64,000 bases of DNA, from positions 16,464,698 to 16,528,697 of the forward strand of contig NW_024881321.1 of NCBI RefSeq assembly GCF_018691265.1, written 5' to 3'. The position numbers and the translations under genes are program-made. Source of the stretch: Tyto alba (Eukaryota > Chordata > Aves > Strigiformes > Tytonidae). The notes beneath the pieces were generated by a model. That model saw only the letters and a list, made by a program, of their open reading frames with translations, ran no database searches and was not told the origin of the DNA. This document shows, in pieces, positions 37,691 through 51,400 of the stretch (positions are counted from its first letter, which is position 1; each line of letters starts with the position of its first letter).

Positions 37691-40600
37691 ACACCCCAGA
37701 GCTAGGACCTTCCTGTGGTGAGGAAGTAGAGAAAAGAACTGGGGCAGGGATAAGGAGACAAATACAAGAATAAGAATTTAGCACATACAGATGGACTGTG
37801 GTACAGGGAGCCAGAATTTATGCACTTCACATAATATGTCACCAGGGCTACAAGTCACTTCATGCTCATGTAAGACACTTCAGCACTAAGTACAACAGTT
37901 CTTTTGGGTTTTATCTATCTCCATCTCCTTCATTTGCTGGTCAATTTAATGCCAGATTATTCTATATAAAAGAATTTTGAAAATATATTTCAAGAGTTAT
38001 TTATGCATTTCATAGTAAATGGATTTTGTCTTAAAAAATCAAACATCCCTGAAGTATTCATCACCATAGGGATCAAAAATTATGCTTACTCCTTTCACCA
38101 TACTTGCCACTCACAAAGAGAGTAATATCTTCAAGAAAAGCCAGTGATCTGTATGCAAATGCATAATATAAATACATGGGGGTAACAGGATATTTCAAGG
38201 TTTGAATCACACAGAGGTAAACAATTACAGTCCTAAGACAGAGACAGAGTTTTAAGGCCCTTTTTCCATGCCCCTAGTGTCTTGTTTAGTATTGCTGATA
38301 TAACATTAGTCACACAGTTAAATTATAATTCAAAAGTGTGACCTACTTAGGAGGAGCCAGAGCAGAAGTTAGGAGATCTATCTACTATTTCAAATTCCAT
38401 CATTTCTTTCCAACTGAGCAAATCTCAAAACTTGTTTGTCTGAGAACTAGAATTATGAATATCTATTTTTATTAATAAAAGAGATATCATATGGTCAATA
38501 ATTTACCAATTAAAAATATTGTTGATATTAGCAGGAAAGCAAGATATATCCTGACTGCATGATTTACATTTTCTTATAATCCTTTGAATGACTTTGCTGT
38601 ACTGAATGTTTAACAAAGAAGCATTCACAGTGCACTACAACATACATGGCTATAGTTCATGACATGCTGGCTTGAACTGAATAATACCTATCTTATGTAA
38701 CACTGATCTAAAATACAACAGATATGCTCTTGAAACATGAGTTTGCAGGCTGTTCTGTTAGACCGCTGCCTGGACTCCTAGAAGTTTATACACAAATGTC
38801 ATAGTCACCTTAGAGATCTTTGTTGTTATATGTGCAAACTTATCTTGTCCTTTCTGGTTTGCAACTAGGAAGAAAGGTTGAAATATGCTAACTTTTCTTG
38901 CTCTCATTATGACTGGAATGTGATGTTCACCCTTGCAAGTAGGTAAGGGGATTCGGCAAATGTTTATCTCTAGGTAACATTACTGATTCTCTTACCATAC
39001 TTAGCACGGAAAAACTGTTGCTCACTCAAGACATTGATATGTGCTGATGACAGAGAGGTACCTTCTGAGGTATGTGGATTTCAGAATGGTTGCATTTCTT
39101 CTTACAGAGTCTTGAAATTCTAAAAATTCCTCCTGGGATATGGCAAAGGCAAAATTATAGAATCTTGAAGTAGCTATGTAAAAGTACTCAAGAAATCTAA
39201 TAAAACATGTAGACTGTGCTTTGGACCAACAATCTCTAACATATCGGGGGGGGGATAAGGGACCTCAAACAGTACCTCCAAAGCTTATCACTAAGCTCAG
39301 CTTTATGTTACTGCATTATACACCAAGGGAGGTAACTCTTCCTCCCTGTTTTTTAGTAACCTAACAAAGCATTTTTGTGTCTCTTGGCATTTAACATTCA
39401 ATATGTTAAATGTCACTGAAGAAAAATAAAATGAAAAAGACATCAGTTAATAATGTACTCTTTAATGTTTCATCATCCCAAGTCTCTGTGTTTCGCCATG
39501 TTGACCTAATTTGCCATGACAGGAACATGGTCCTTGTTTCAGAATATTCCAAGTGTAGAAATGACTAAATCTTAGTGAGAACTGTATATTACCTTAGCAA
39601 ACAGAGCCATCTTTACTGATATTATTTTAACAGTTCATAATAATGATATATCATTAAGAAGACACAACTATACTAAGTAAAACATGATTTATTTAGGTAC
39701 CTAATGTTTTAATTGTCCCAGTTAGGGGCTGATCCTTCCTCATACAACACTCTGACATTCTTACATCAGACCTCATTGTAGTTATTGAATATTCTCTCAG
39801 ATTAGGGAAAATTGAGCTGTAAATCCAATTTTTTTTAGGAATGTCTGACACTAAATGAATCTCACAATATAAAACCTTCAACTGAAACAGGATAAGTAGG
39901 CTAGGAGATTAAAACAATAATATACCTTCCATCTATTGGTCATGTATTTAAATACACCCATATCTGTTATCAATGAAAATCCTTATGCGTTGATAGTAGT
40001 GGCTACCTCAGGAGTTTCAGCCATGGCGGACAGAATTGCACATCACAAAACCATAAGTACAAGTGGTCTAATATTGCAGCACTTAAAGCTCTTCAGAAGA
40101 ATAGAAAGGCTGATAAAATTAAGCTTCTCTTTCACCTTTAAGACAGCTATCTCAAAACAAGATTGTGAGTAAGATTCTATTTCCATATTTAATTACCTTG
40201 TGAATACAAGAGACATATAATAGTCATTACTACTAGGCACCAACTCACAAATGCAAGAAATCAGAAAACTGGAGGAAAAGGATGAGAAAAGTGGTGAAGA
40301 TTTAGGTTAGATGTCAAATTGAAACATTCTGCTGAAATTATTGCAAAATACTTGCTGGCAGAGACAATAGTAAATCTGGCCAGCTACATTTATTAAAATT
40401 ATTCTCTATGCATTATTTATTGGTAAATAATCACCTTCCAGATATTTAAGTATTAGAGAGACTCTGTTTTCCCTAGAAGCTTAATTAATTTACCTATCCC
40501 AGTATAACCCATTTATCCAATTTATCTTATTTTTTATTCTACAAGCTACCCGTAATTTGAGCTGTCACATTAATATATAGTGATTCAAGTGCACTTAATC

Positions 40601-43600
40601 AGGACAACTCTAAAATGAAAAAATGGAAGGAAATACATAAACATTTACAAGGTCATCTGTCAGCATATCATTTAATGAGCAAAAGTATCGTATGAGGCAC
40701 ACTTTAACCTTACAAGACAAGGTCAACATGAGTATACTGCTTTCTTGTTTATTCCTAAATGCATGTTTCATGTATATTACTTAGTACCTACCATTCTCAT
40801 GAGATAATTGTATTGAAAATTATTAGCTCCAAATGCAGCACCACAAAAAGAGTAAATTCAGTTAAACATTTGATCTTTCATGTTTGCAACCAGTTTTACA
40901 TGATCCTCCCTTATGATCCCAAATTAGTTTTGGCAGCTCCTACTGATTACCATGTACTCTCACTTTTGAACATTTTATATTGATTCAGAAGAATGGATTC
41001 ATTCCCATTAGCTGTGTTCTTAGAAGCTTGGAAATTACTTTGGATACACTTTCTACAGTGTTCTTTTTTCTTCTGGTGTACACCTATGATGGAACTTAAC
41101 AGAAGTTGGAGCTGTGCATGTTTCCTGATCTGTTGATGTTCCAGAAACCTTTTACAGTGAAGAACATTTCCTGAGGGGACATAAAAAAATTTGACCTATC
41201 AGTGGCATCATAGATTTTATCCAAATCAAAGCCACTGTGTAAAAAACTGAACAGATTATTTCAAGAAATTTGTTTAAACTTATCACATGCAGATAGGAGT
41301 ACATTTTTAAACATAAGGAAAAAATGCATTTATTCCAACAAAGATCGGAGATGAGAAAACAGATAGACAAAGTAGAGGAAGAATCTATTACAATTTATTA
41401 ATTGTTTTCATCTATTTGGGTTCCTGCCTGTGACACTATTGTCCTAAACATAGCATTAAGATGTAGCCTGCAGTCCAGTTATCTGCCTGTTCTAGATGTT
41501 AAGGTACAGGAGGCAAGTGTGGGGCTGTGAAGGATGGGGATTTTCATCAGTGTCCTCTCAGAGTCAAACAAGATAATACCACTTCACTCAAAGAAATATT
41601 AGACCAGATTTCAATTACAGACAGTGGAGATCACCAAGCACTTCTAGGATGTAATTACTTATTTTAGATGTCTATTCTGAACGTGCTTAATAACATCCTG
41701 AAAATACATAGTGTATAGGGGCATCTAGACAATTATTTCACATGTGGAAAATGTAGATGTACATATATTTGGTCGAAGCCCATGTTAAGTCTCTGATCAC
41801 TTTGGCACTTTCATTTGGGAAAGCCAATGAGGAGCCTTATGAGTGACTAATTCTGTTCCGTATTAGATAAGCTTCAAGCAATGTTGCGTCCTTCTGGACA
41901 GCTGCCTTTTCTGCTGAAATGTTAGATCATGTGAATGTCTCTGCAAAGCTTTCACCAGGTCTCTGTTTTCTGAGGGGTATATGAAGAGAGCACTGAAGCC
42001 CCTGTGCTCTGAGCAGGCATTCAGTTAGAGTATCACTGACACCAGTTCCTTTAGTTCAATGCCAACACAGGGAACCACCGGGAAAGGTCATGCCATGGCA
42101 TATCCAAGATACTGACAACACGCAGCTCCCTCTCTTCATTTTTTTAATTTACAAGTCCACTTAAAATATGAGCAAAACAATCTGTGCATTGATGGTGTAA
42201 TGGAAAAGAAGTGACAGAAATTAAGAGAAATATTTAAAGAAAATAAAGGTAAGAAAGAATTAATCACTTATTGCTGCTCCTTATAAAGTTTTTCAACACA
42301 AGGCATGTCATTATATTCCCAGCTACTTCAAGGATTATTCAGTATCACTTTCAGTGAAAAGAGGTCTGATTTTACTCAACATTTTCACTCAAGATGTTCA
42401 CATCTTAGTTCTTTAGGACTAATACCTTCCCATAGTAGCCCAGGTCTTTGCCACTTCCATGTTAAATCATGGTATATGTCACTACTTAGAACTACCCAAA
42501 AAGGGAGATTTTGATGGGCCTACTTATTAAGCAACATATCTGAGAGAACACATGAACGTTGGCTGCAAGAGCTGTAAAATAACCAGAACAAAGTTAGTAG
42601 CTGTAACTTAGAACCATAAAACTGCAAACAGACATGTTCCTGACTGTGCAAGATCCCTTGTCCCTCACTCTCTGATACCACACTGGCAAATCTAACCTCA
42701 AGTGTTTGCACTTACACTGCTCTGCCATTAACAACAGCAACATTTTCTCATGGGAGTTGATCTGTGATATTTTTAAAACTGTTACTTTGTTATCAGCTAA
42801 CATTTCTAATTAATAGAATATTCATAACACAGAATTTTGTTCCTCAGCCTATTCAATGCTTGGCTACAGACCATTCTTTAGCATGGCAAGGAACAAACTT
42901 CTCTTCTAGGCAAATTTTATTATTGCTTTAATTAAAATTGCAAATGTAAATATACCTTGAGTTCTACTTTGCTCTGGGACTTTCTTTCTCTTTGATTAGA
43001 CTGGATCTTGTTATCTTCAACCATCTATTTTTCTAGACTTTTTCAGACTGCTCATGGAGATGCGAGTTTAGCAGGAAGTAACTAAAAAACATTCTTTTGA
43101 CATTAAAAGGGCTCACAGGAGTTCCCCTTCTCAATGCTTTTATATATATTTCTGTAAGATATAATTTTAAAATTATGTTGCATTTGGAAAATGAGTGTTT
43201 ATATGAAAACTATTTAAAATATAAATAAATAAATAAATAAATAAGTGTATCTTAAGTAATTCCATATCTTGATATACTAGTTTCATGCTGAGGATGCAGT
43301 CCGGCTAGTGAATCAGTTGTGTGTAATGTTATAATTACTGTAATTCACAATTACCATTTTTGACTAAGGTAGGCTTTAAAATCTTTTTACAGCTATAAAC
43401 ACAACATTGATATTTGCCATGAAGTCTATTCATGTTACATTTCATCTTATATTGTCTTGTCAATCAATGCCTAATGCAGTGTTAGTGTAATTATATACAT
43501 ACAATGTAATTATACTGTAAGTAGAAATCCTCCTATTAAATATAACAGTGCTTTAGACATGGCCAGACTAAAGAAACAATGATCTACAGAGTTGTGTACA

Positions 43601-44780
43601 ATGATTCTTATCTAAACAAAGAACTGAAATGTCATATGAAGATGGAGCACAATAAAAGTGATTGATATGTCATTTTTTGTACTAGTTGAGATATTGTATG
43701 CTATCTGAGTACTTCACAATGCAGTCTAAATACAAAAAAATTATGTCATAATGCTGATTGAAGATACATATTTCTGTTATTGATTTAGCCTGTTTAAACT
43801 ATACTACTGTTTTCAAGGAAAGCTTATAATGTTTCTTAGATGAATGGCATGTTTTCTTTTTAGCTTTAGTACTTTACAGAAGAAAAGATGAAGCAGAGAG
43901 AGCAACAGATCTAGGAAGCACGTGCATCAGCTATTATCAGTCACCTAGCTCATACTTGTCTCATTAATGTGGTTTCAGAAGAAGGTCAGACCTGTAGCAG
44001 ATGTATTACTCAGGTGACAACAGGAACATCAGCACTGATGCGTATCACTCACAGAAGTAAAACCTCTCTGCTTGGGCCATTGCTGCCCAAGCAGGACACC
44101 ATTACAATGAATAAATTGTTGCACTTAGACTCATAAGTGTATATAAAGAACTGCCACCAGTGTACTTCCTTCAGATCTACAGAATAGATCTCCTCAGATG
44201 CAGACAAAGGAGGAATTTTTAAGAGAGAGAGGGAAAAACATGTATATATTCTCTAAGTGGGTCATACCAAATTGGAAGAAACCTACAAGGCTGATGCACT
44301 TCCAAAGCATGAAGTAGACAACACATTGGATCGACTTCGCCAAGAGTTATTCAGTGTGGGCTACAAAACCTAATCTAAGTGTCTAAATGTCAGTACCTAC
44401 ATGTAAACTACGTGTCTAAATTCCCATTATGGTCAGCTGAATGTTAGTCAATACAAGCAAGAACACTGTACATCTGACTAAATGTCATTAGTTACTTTGG
44501 GGTGATTTTAAGACCTCTCCAGAATCTATTAGTTGTATTGACTAGATGGAAGCTTAGCTACCTCATTCACATGGTGTTTGCATTTAGAAATGTAAATTTA
44601 GGTTATTAAAAATCAACAGCTGGGCATCAGCCATGGGCTGATGTTTCTAACACTGGGGACAAGTGATAAACTTGTGATGACAGGAATCAACAGTATGGAG
44701 AAACATTCTTGCTTATTAGCTGTTTAGGATGAACTCAGTATATAAATGAAAAGCACAGGTTTTAAAATCCTGTAGCCAGG
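37691..44780. other. Unassigned AT-rich non-coding DNA
   Basis: Seven kilobases with no gene and no nameable transposable element. It includes a tetranucleotide array (43221-43244) and a G run (39246-39253). Short open frames are scattered and unpatterned. Confidence 0.5.
43221..43244 (+). repeat. (ATAA)6 microsatellite
   Basis: Six perfect ATAA units in AT-rich DNA. Confidence 0.95.
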
Positions 44781-45374
44781 TGTTGCAGTTTAACCCCAAC
44801 CATCAACTAAGCACTACACAGCCGCTTGCTCATTCCCTCGCAGTGCGATGGGGAAGATAATCGGAAAGGTAAAAGTGAGAAAACTCATAGGTTGAGATAA
44901 AGACAGTTTAATAGGTAAAGCAAAAGTGGTACACAAGCAAAGCAAAACAAGGAATTCATTCACCACTGTCCGCCAGCAGGCAAGTGTTCAGCCATCTCCA
45001 GGAAAGCAGGGCTCCATCATGCATAACAGTGACTTGGGAAGACAAACACCATCACTCTGAACATCCTCCCCTTCTTCTTTCCCCAGCTTTTTTATTGCTG
45101 ATCACAATGTCATATGGTATGGGATATCCCTTTGGTCAGTTGGGGTCAGCTGTCCCAGCTGTGTCCCCTCCCAGATTCTCGTGCACCCCCAGCCCACTCT
45201 CTGGTAGGGTGTTAGTATGAGGAGAAGAAAAGGCCTTGACTCTGTGTAAGCACTGCTCAGCAGTAAATAAAACATCCCTGAAATATCAGCATTATTGCCA
45301 GCACAAATCCAAACCATAGGCCCATTCTAGCTACTATGAATAAAATTAACTCTATCCCAGCCAAAACCAGTAGA
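44781..45374 (-). mobile_element. Solo LTR, avian ERVL-type, with CCAGG target-site duplication
   Basis: The 594-bp block starts with TGTTGCAGTTTAACCCCA on the plus strand and ends with CCAGCCAAAACCAGTAGA. It is flanked by the perfect 5-bp duplication CCAGG (44776-44780 and 45375-45379). In minus-strand sense it begins TCTACTGGTTTTGGCTGGGA and carries ATTAAA (44912-44907) just before TTTATCTCAACC. This type of LTR is abundant in bird genomes. The terminal TG has become TC. A TATA-like AATAAAAA lies at 45096-45088. No internal retroviral sequence flanks it, so it is a solo LTR left by recombination. Confidence 0.93.
44907..44912 (-). terminator. LTR polyadenylation signal ATTAAA
   Basis: ATTAAA in minus-strand sense lies inside the R/U5 part of the LTR. 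Its context, CTATTAAACTGTCTTTATC, is the same as in the LTR at 48053-48541. Confidence 0.7.
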
Positions 45375-46148
45375 CCAGGGACAGACTTGAGCACAGTCAG
45401 TTACAGGATTTTGGGGATATCTTTCTTCTCAGAGTCCCATGATCTGGTCCACCTAATACTACTTTATTGAGTTACCACACAGCAGCAGCTGTAGTGTGTT
45501 TGTCAGTCATCTAGGTCTTACCCTATTGGCATATGCAAAGTAGATTGTTCTTTAGAGAGAAAATAACCTCAAAACGTCATATGTGATGGGTCAACAAATG
45601 ACCTGTACACAAACCATGACCATGAAGCAAGTGGGTTGGTGTGGCTTGCTCCTGCATGCAGTAGTAACTCACTCTTCCCAGTCTTGTTCTCCTATATCCT
45701 TTGAGGAAACTGAGCCTGTACTGGGTTTAGTGTTATTGTGTGAGGATGCAGGACAGAACACAAAAACTAAGAGGACAAGAAAAGGAGGTCGCAGAGATGG
45801 GAATATGTAATATCAATTTCACTTGGCTTGGGAGGCCTTCTATGTCTGAAAAACAAGTGAAGATGGGTCTTATTTTTTAAAAAATAATTTAGGACTACCC
45901 CTCTAAATCCTTCCTGAGACTGGTCTGACCATCTCTAACAGGCCAAAGTCAAATTATTTCTGAGTTTTGAAAAGGCTAAATTCAACTCAGTTTATTATCA
46001 ATCTTAGAACATTTTTCTATCATCTACTTTCCCAAAAATCTTTAAAATGATTTTCAGTTTACCTGGGAATTGTCAGGTTTTTCCTTTTTTATATAAACTT
46101 GGGGTTCTGTTGTCAGATATTCTCCTATCTATGACATATTTAACATAC
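45375..46148. other. Unassigned non-coding DNA
   Basis: The stretch lies between an LTR and a CR1 fragment and contains an unremarkable open frame (45583-45810). No repeat family is recognised. Confidence 0.5.
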
Positions 46149-46537
46149 AAGGAGAAACTGAGAAAGCTGGGACTGTTTAGCCTGGAGAAGAGAAGGCCCA
46201 GGGCAATCTTTTCAATGTGAGTAATAAATACCTGATGGGGGTGAGTAAAGAAGATGAAGCCAGACTATTCCCAGTGGTATGCAGTGAAAGGACAATACAC
46301 AAAGGGCAAGAACTGAAATGCAGGAAATTCCACTAAAACATAAGAAAACCCCTTTTTACTGTGAGGGTGGCCAAACACTGGAGAAACAAGGTTTCTCCAT
46401 CCTTGGAGATATTGAAAACCTGACTGGACACAGCCCTGCTCAACTTGCTCCAGCTGACCCTGCCGTGAGCAGGGTGTTGGACTAGATGATCTGTAGAGGT
46501 GCCTTCCAACCTCAGCCATTCTGTGATCTTGTGATTT
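46149..46537 (+). mobile_element. CR1 LINE 3' end, 5'-truncated
   Basis: It reads in CR1 sense order: GGAGAAACTGAGAAAGCTGG, CTGGAGAAGAGAAGGCCC, TTTACTGTGAGGGTGGCC, then GTTGGACTAGATGATCTG and GTGCCTTCCAACCTCAGCC, ending in ATTCTGTGATCTTGTGAT. The last is the CR1 3' tail of about 8-bp units. Internal deletions shorten the copy against the family. It is the opposite orientation to the CR1 at 36.8 kb. Confidence 0.92.
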
Positions 46538-48052
46538 CTCAGTTCCATATGCCTGGTCAGCAGAAGACTATGAAGCAATAAAAGATTTTTAATAACTCCT
46601 TTTGCAAACTTTGGAACCATTATTGTTTCCACATATTACACAAGATTATTTAAAAATTTGCAGTGCATCAGAAGTTTAGCATAAGCACAGCAATATTTAA
46701 CCTTGGCAAACATAAATCAAAGTTGAAAGCACTGGTGACTTCCATATTCATTGTCCCTTTTTGGTTTTATCTTCAAGCTTTAATTTCCTAGTTCTTTTAT
46801 ATATTTTTGTCACTAAAATTCAAAGAGCATTTTTGAGATGAGAGACTGAATCCCTCTGTATATGTCAAGATTGCCAGCTGATAGTCAGTGACTAGTGAAG
46901 GGAAATAATCCATTAACAAAGTAAACTTAATCTACAAGTTTAATGGACTTCACCCATCTACAAAGCACACTCAGAAAGCTGTGATCCCTTATAACATAGT
47001 CATGCACAACTCTGAGCATCAACTGGGGTGCACTCCCTGCCCCCAGTTCTCATTTACATCCCTAGCTCTCTGCTTCCTTTGAGGGTATGGAGTATCTCTT
47101 GGAGGAGCACCTTGAGGCAAGTCCCCAGGTGGTAGTTTTATCCCACTGAGCCATAACTGATTGCCCTCCTTTCAGCTGCACAAAACGTGGCTTATGTTGA
47201 AGTCACTCACCGAATATATTGAAGCACTGCTTTGAAAAGATATTCCTGTATTTTCAAAGTGAGGTGAATTTCCACGTACAGCTGAAGCAAAATTTAGAGG
47301 AGATCAATGAATCCTCTTTCAGCTGATACAAAAAAAGATTGTGTAGACTTTAGAATAATCAAAGAGTTAATATGGTTTCATTTCTACATGACTAAAACAC
47401 ACTGGTAGGCTTTTATTATGTTAATTTTGCAAACTTGCTAAGCAAAAAACTCAGTAAACTGTAGGTAACCAAAGGGGCTGTTTGGTAGAGACAGAAATAA
47501 ACTGTGTTTTTTGAAGTGTTCCAGAGAAAATGTGTTCAGAATATTTAAGTCTCAAGTGAGTTACCAAAGGTTATTCATTCACAAGTGAGATAAATTCATA
47601 CCTGTCAAATTGTCTGGATCCTCTGTGTGATCACTAGGGCCTCAAATAATTTATTTTTTTCCCCAGTGAAAGTTCAATATTTTCACGTATCCAAATTTAG
47701 TAGCATTTCCTATGTCTGAAAGTAAATTAATTCATTTTCCTTTCATCTCACTTTCCACTTTTACCAGACTAGTGTGGAGAAAAAAAAAAAAATAAATCCA
47801 TGTTGGCTGACATAAATTGTTTGTAAATACAATTTTGCAGTTCAAACAGTCTGCAACCTCCTTACAACAAATTCTATATTTGTAAATAGAGTATTTTTAG
47901 TAAAATACTGTGGCTTTCAGTGATTTAAAATGGGTGCGTAAACTATTATTTCAAACTAATTCAATACATGCTTAGCCCTCGAACATTTTTCCACTGCTTA
48001 AACTCACATATGTGCAAAAAAAAAGGTATACGAACCCCAAAACTTTCCTTCT
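46538..48052. other. Unassigned non-coding DNA
   Basis: AT-rich apart from a more balanced patch at about 46950-47170. An A run lies at 47780-47791. There is no gene or named repeat. Confidence 0.5.
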
Positions 48053-48161
48053 TGTCCTGGTTGGGGCTGGCCTAGAGCTCCCGTTGGTCTGGCAGCGGGA
48101 GGAGCTGCAGCACCCTGAGACCCCAGGGGCTCCCCAGGTCCCAGTGCCCTCACCTGTGTGC

Positions 48162-48244
48162 GGGGGCGGGGGGAGCACAGCTGGAGGGCTGGGCCCCGAT
48201 TGGCCGATATCCCATGTCACGTGACATTGTGCTCACTATATAAA
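48162..48244 (+). promoter_or_regulatory. LTR promoter: GC box, CCAAT (inverted), E-box palindrome, TATA
   Basis: In order these are GGGGGCGGGGGG (48162-48173), ATTGG (48199-48203), the perfect 14-bp palindrome ATGTCACGTGACAT (48214-48227) with a central CACGTG, and TATATAAA (48237-48244). GTCACGTGAC is the preferred site of USF and of MiT/TFE-family bHLH-zip factors. All the parts of a polymerase II promoter are intact in sequence. Activity is not known. Confidence 0.7.
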
Positions 48245-48411
48245 GGCAGGACTGAGCCGGGAGGGGCTCTGACTTCTGGGAGTGTTGCTGTGGTGCCTTT
48301 GTGTTGGGGATTGTCAGCTGGGAGCAGGTGGGTGTCAGTTGGTGGGTGGTGAGCAGCTGTATGGTACATTACCTGCTGATACTGCTGTCAGCGTATTGTT
48401 CTGTTACTGTT

Positions 48412-48417
48412 ATTAAA
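48412..48417 (+). terminator. LTR polyadenylation signal ATTAAA
   Basis: ATTAAA lies about 170 nt downstream of the TATA box, followed by T-rich and then GC-rich U5 sequence. Confidence 0.7.
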
Positions 48418-51400
48418 CTGTTTTTATCTCAACCCGCGAGTCTCCCTTTGCCCCTCCGATTCCCTCCCCATTCCCAAGTGGGGGGAGCGTGGGTGAGCGA
48501 CTGCGGGGTGTTTAGATGCTGAGTAGTCTCAAAGGACAACACTTCTTCACTTTGATACTTGATCCAAAAGGAATTATTACATGCAGTTTAAAGTTGCCTT
48601 ATTGTAATAACATGAATCACTGTTTCCAACATGGAAAGTGTGGACTGAATTTGATATCAGCCCTGTGAATTGATAAAAATTCAATGGAGCAGGGTTCAAA
48701 AAGGTCCTGAGGAGTCAGCAAGAATGGCAGAAACCTTACATTTTGAAAGAAAAAAGAGATGGTCAGGGCAGGCAACAGAGAAACAGTTTACTCATGAAGC
48801 TAGAACAGCAAATACGGTGACGGAAGCACTTACCAGGAGTCGCGATACTGAGAGACACAAAAAGAGTCAAAAACTGATACTATGGACTTTTCCTATATTT
48901 TCCTAACTGTTCTTTCTACTAACTGCACATAATAGCAATTCATATTGAAAATGGGTTCAAGGTCACAGTCACTGCATAGCCAAGTTTGTGTAAAAAAGAT
49001 ATCTTTTCTACAGTTCTGACTGTATGGCAAAAAGCTTAAATTTATTTACATTCACAAAGAAAGAAAAGGAAGAAACAGGTCCCATATATCTTTCCCATGT
49101 TTTATGCTAACTAGATTGACATAAAAAAACCTAATAGTTTCTCAAATAATAGTTCTGGTTTATATGTTTGTATTCTGTGTTTTTTACTTTTTCTGGTTTT
49201 GTTGGTGAAGTGCTGTATTTTTCAACATTTATGTCGTGCCTTTTGCTGTATTTGGCATCTCAGTGCAATGAAATAACATGAAATTTTGAATAAGGCAGTG
49301 GGATGAAATTTTGAAAGCCTCTGTATACTTTCGCCTGCCTAGATAAGCAATTTCAGAAATCTTCTCCATATAGTAACAGTAGCTCTCAGAGATAGTAAAA
49401 TACTTTAAGAATGTATCTTTCATTTTATTTGATTTACATCTTTCTGGATACAATTACAAATTCTCCCATTCAGTCACACTGACGCAGTTGACTTTTTTTT
49501 TCTGACAATCCATGCATAATTTTTATTTTGAAATCTATGCACTACTCAAATCTTATGTAGGATACATTGCTTCTGAAAAATGAAGCTAACATTATCTACT
49601 GTTTTAATGATGTCTGATTCATGATGGGGAATAACTACTGGAAGAGAATTAAAACAATGAAATATTCAGTCTCCTAAGAAGGAAATATTGAAGAATTCCA
49701 TGCTTGTACTTCGAATAAGACTGTATTTCTCCTTTGGATACCATTTTTATATTTACATATATGTTATAATGTGCATATAAATGAAATATAAAATATTAAT
49801 TCTATTGTTATTATTATTAATGAATTTATTTGGCATTTTATTATAATAAAAAGCTATTATATATATATAAATCTAAAAAAAAGAAATTCTGATATTCTAA
49901 TAGTATTAATAGTGTACTATTTATGCTATTGTAATCCACTATTGTAAAATTTACCAAACTGACATACTTTCAACCTGTTAAGGATAGAATCTGGCCCAGT
50001 GGGGTCAGAGAACAACGTAGCAGCATATGTATATTGTATAAATACAAATAAAATAGATCACAAGGTACTCAGAAAATGACAGCTACTTTAATTCTTAAAG
50101 GGTTTAGACTTCCAACCCCTCCAGAAATTATGAAAAGAAGAATAACAAAAAAACAACCCCCCATTATTATCCAAGCACAAGTGGTATAAGATCATTTATC
50201 TTGATGGATGTCACCTTACAGCACATATTATCCCTATCTCTCAAAGTGTTTTTTCCCCCTTATTTCATCTCTGACATTCATTGTAAATTTAATGATCCAC
50301 ATACGATTTGCTGGTGTCTCAGTCTGGTGTTTTGAATCATGAAACTAGTGCTAAATTTATGGCACTGCAGTACCACTTAGTGAATCATTAAGCAGTACAG
50401 TGATTTTAATGATTTGGATCATACTGGACCTCATCACTGTATAATGAGGTTCCATTTAGTGTAAATTTTATGTAAAAATTCAATTTGCAAAGCAACAACA
50501 TGAAACTACAACATTTTTTCTAACCTGATTTTGTATTTATTTATTGTGCTTTCCAACAGTGTTTCATATGGGGAAAGAAAATACTACCTCATTACAAAAA
50601 TAATTTTTTACCGTTCTCACACCACTGAAAAATATGTACTGGTATTTTTGTAGAAATCTTTTCTTAAACATAAACCTCTAGAGGGCTCAGATATGGCTAT
50701 TAGAGTACACTGAATTAGATTGTGATATTACTAATCTGGCTATAGAACTCAGAGAAGTGATTGTTCAGAGGGCTCCCAAGGCCTTCTGTGATGTCCAAGA
50801 GGATCCACCAATGCAGAGGTGAACATTCATTACTGCCCAGCTCAATAGCACAGGGCAACTCTCTTGCTCTTTCCATTATAAACTCTGTTTCTCAAACTGA
50901 AGGTTTTCCATGCTGAATGTTTATACCTTACTTCTCTAAAATACACTGAAGGAACTGAATAGATATATGTTACCAACCCACATACAGATTTCCCCACTTT
51001 GAGCAGTTTTACACTGTAGAAAGTGTAATGGGTGCAACGGAGCTAACGTATTGTTAGAATAGTTCATAAAGTTTTTCATTTTCAAACTAACAATTTTAGA
51101 CATATTTTTCAGCAAAGTTTGCTTCTCAAGTCAATTTTAATCAAACAAAAGCAATCTAAAATGTTCAGATGTCATACTTAGATCATTCTCTAATTCCATT
51201 TCATCTAACTTCTTGGTAGTATTAACTAATATGGTTGGACCAGTGTCTTAAAGTTGAAGAACCCTAATGGAAAGGCAAACAGTTCTTGAAAAGACTGATG
51301 TTTTTTCAGTTCTTCTGGTCCAGATGGTGTACATTTGAGCAGCTTGAGAGTTAGGTAGTTAAGCTATTGAAGCACCACATTATTTTTGAGGTGGTGTAAA

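Larger units (their letters stand above)
48053..48541 (+). mobile_element. Solo LTR, avian ERVL-type, with CTTCT target-site duplication
   Basis: The 489-bp block starts TGTCCTGGTTGGGGCTGG and ends GGACAACA. It is bounded by the perfect 5-bp duplication CTTCT (48048-48052 and 48542-48546). It is strikingly GC- and CpG-rich against its surroundings. U3 holds a GC box, an inverted CCAAT box, a palindromic E-box and a TATA box. ATTAAA (48412-48417) precedes TTTTTATCTCAACCCGC. R/U5 is clearly related to that of the LTR at 44781-45374, while U3 differs. No internal retroviral sequence is present. Confidence 0.93.

Noticed and set aside
46265..46632. Minus-strand open frames overlapping the CR1 end
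   Set aside because: They are the antisense of a plus-strand CR1, with no independent coding evidence.
48160..48240. CpG-island promoter of a host gene
   Set aside because: The GC-rich block has exact LTR borders and a target-site duplication, so it is an LTR promoter. No downstream exon is seen.
48012..48352. Overlapping plus-strand open frames in GC-rich DNA
   Set aside because: They fall in the U3/R part of the LTR 48053-48541. The high GC content, not coding, removes stop codons.
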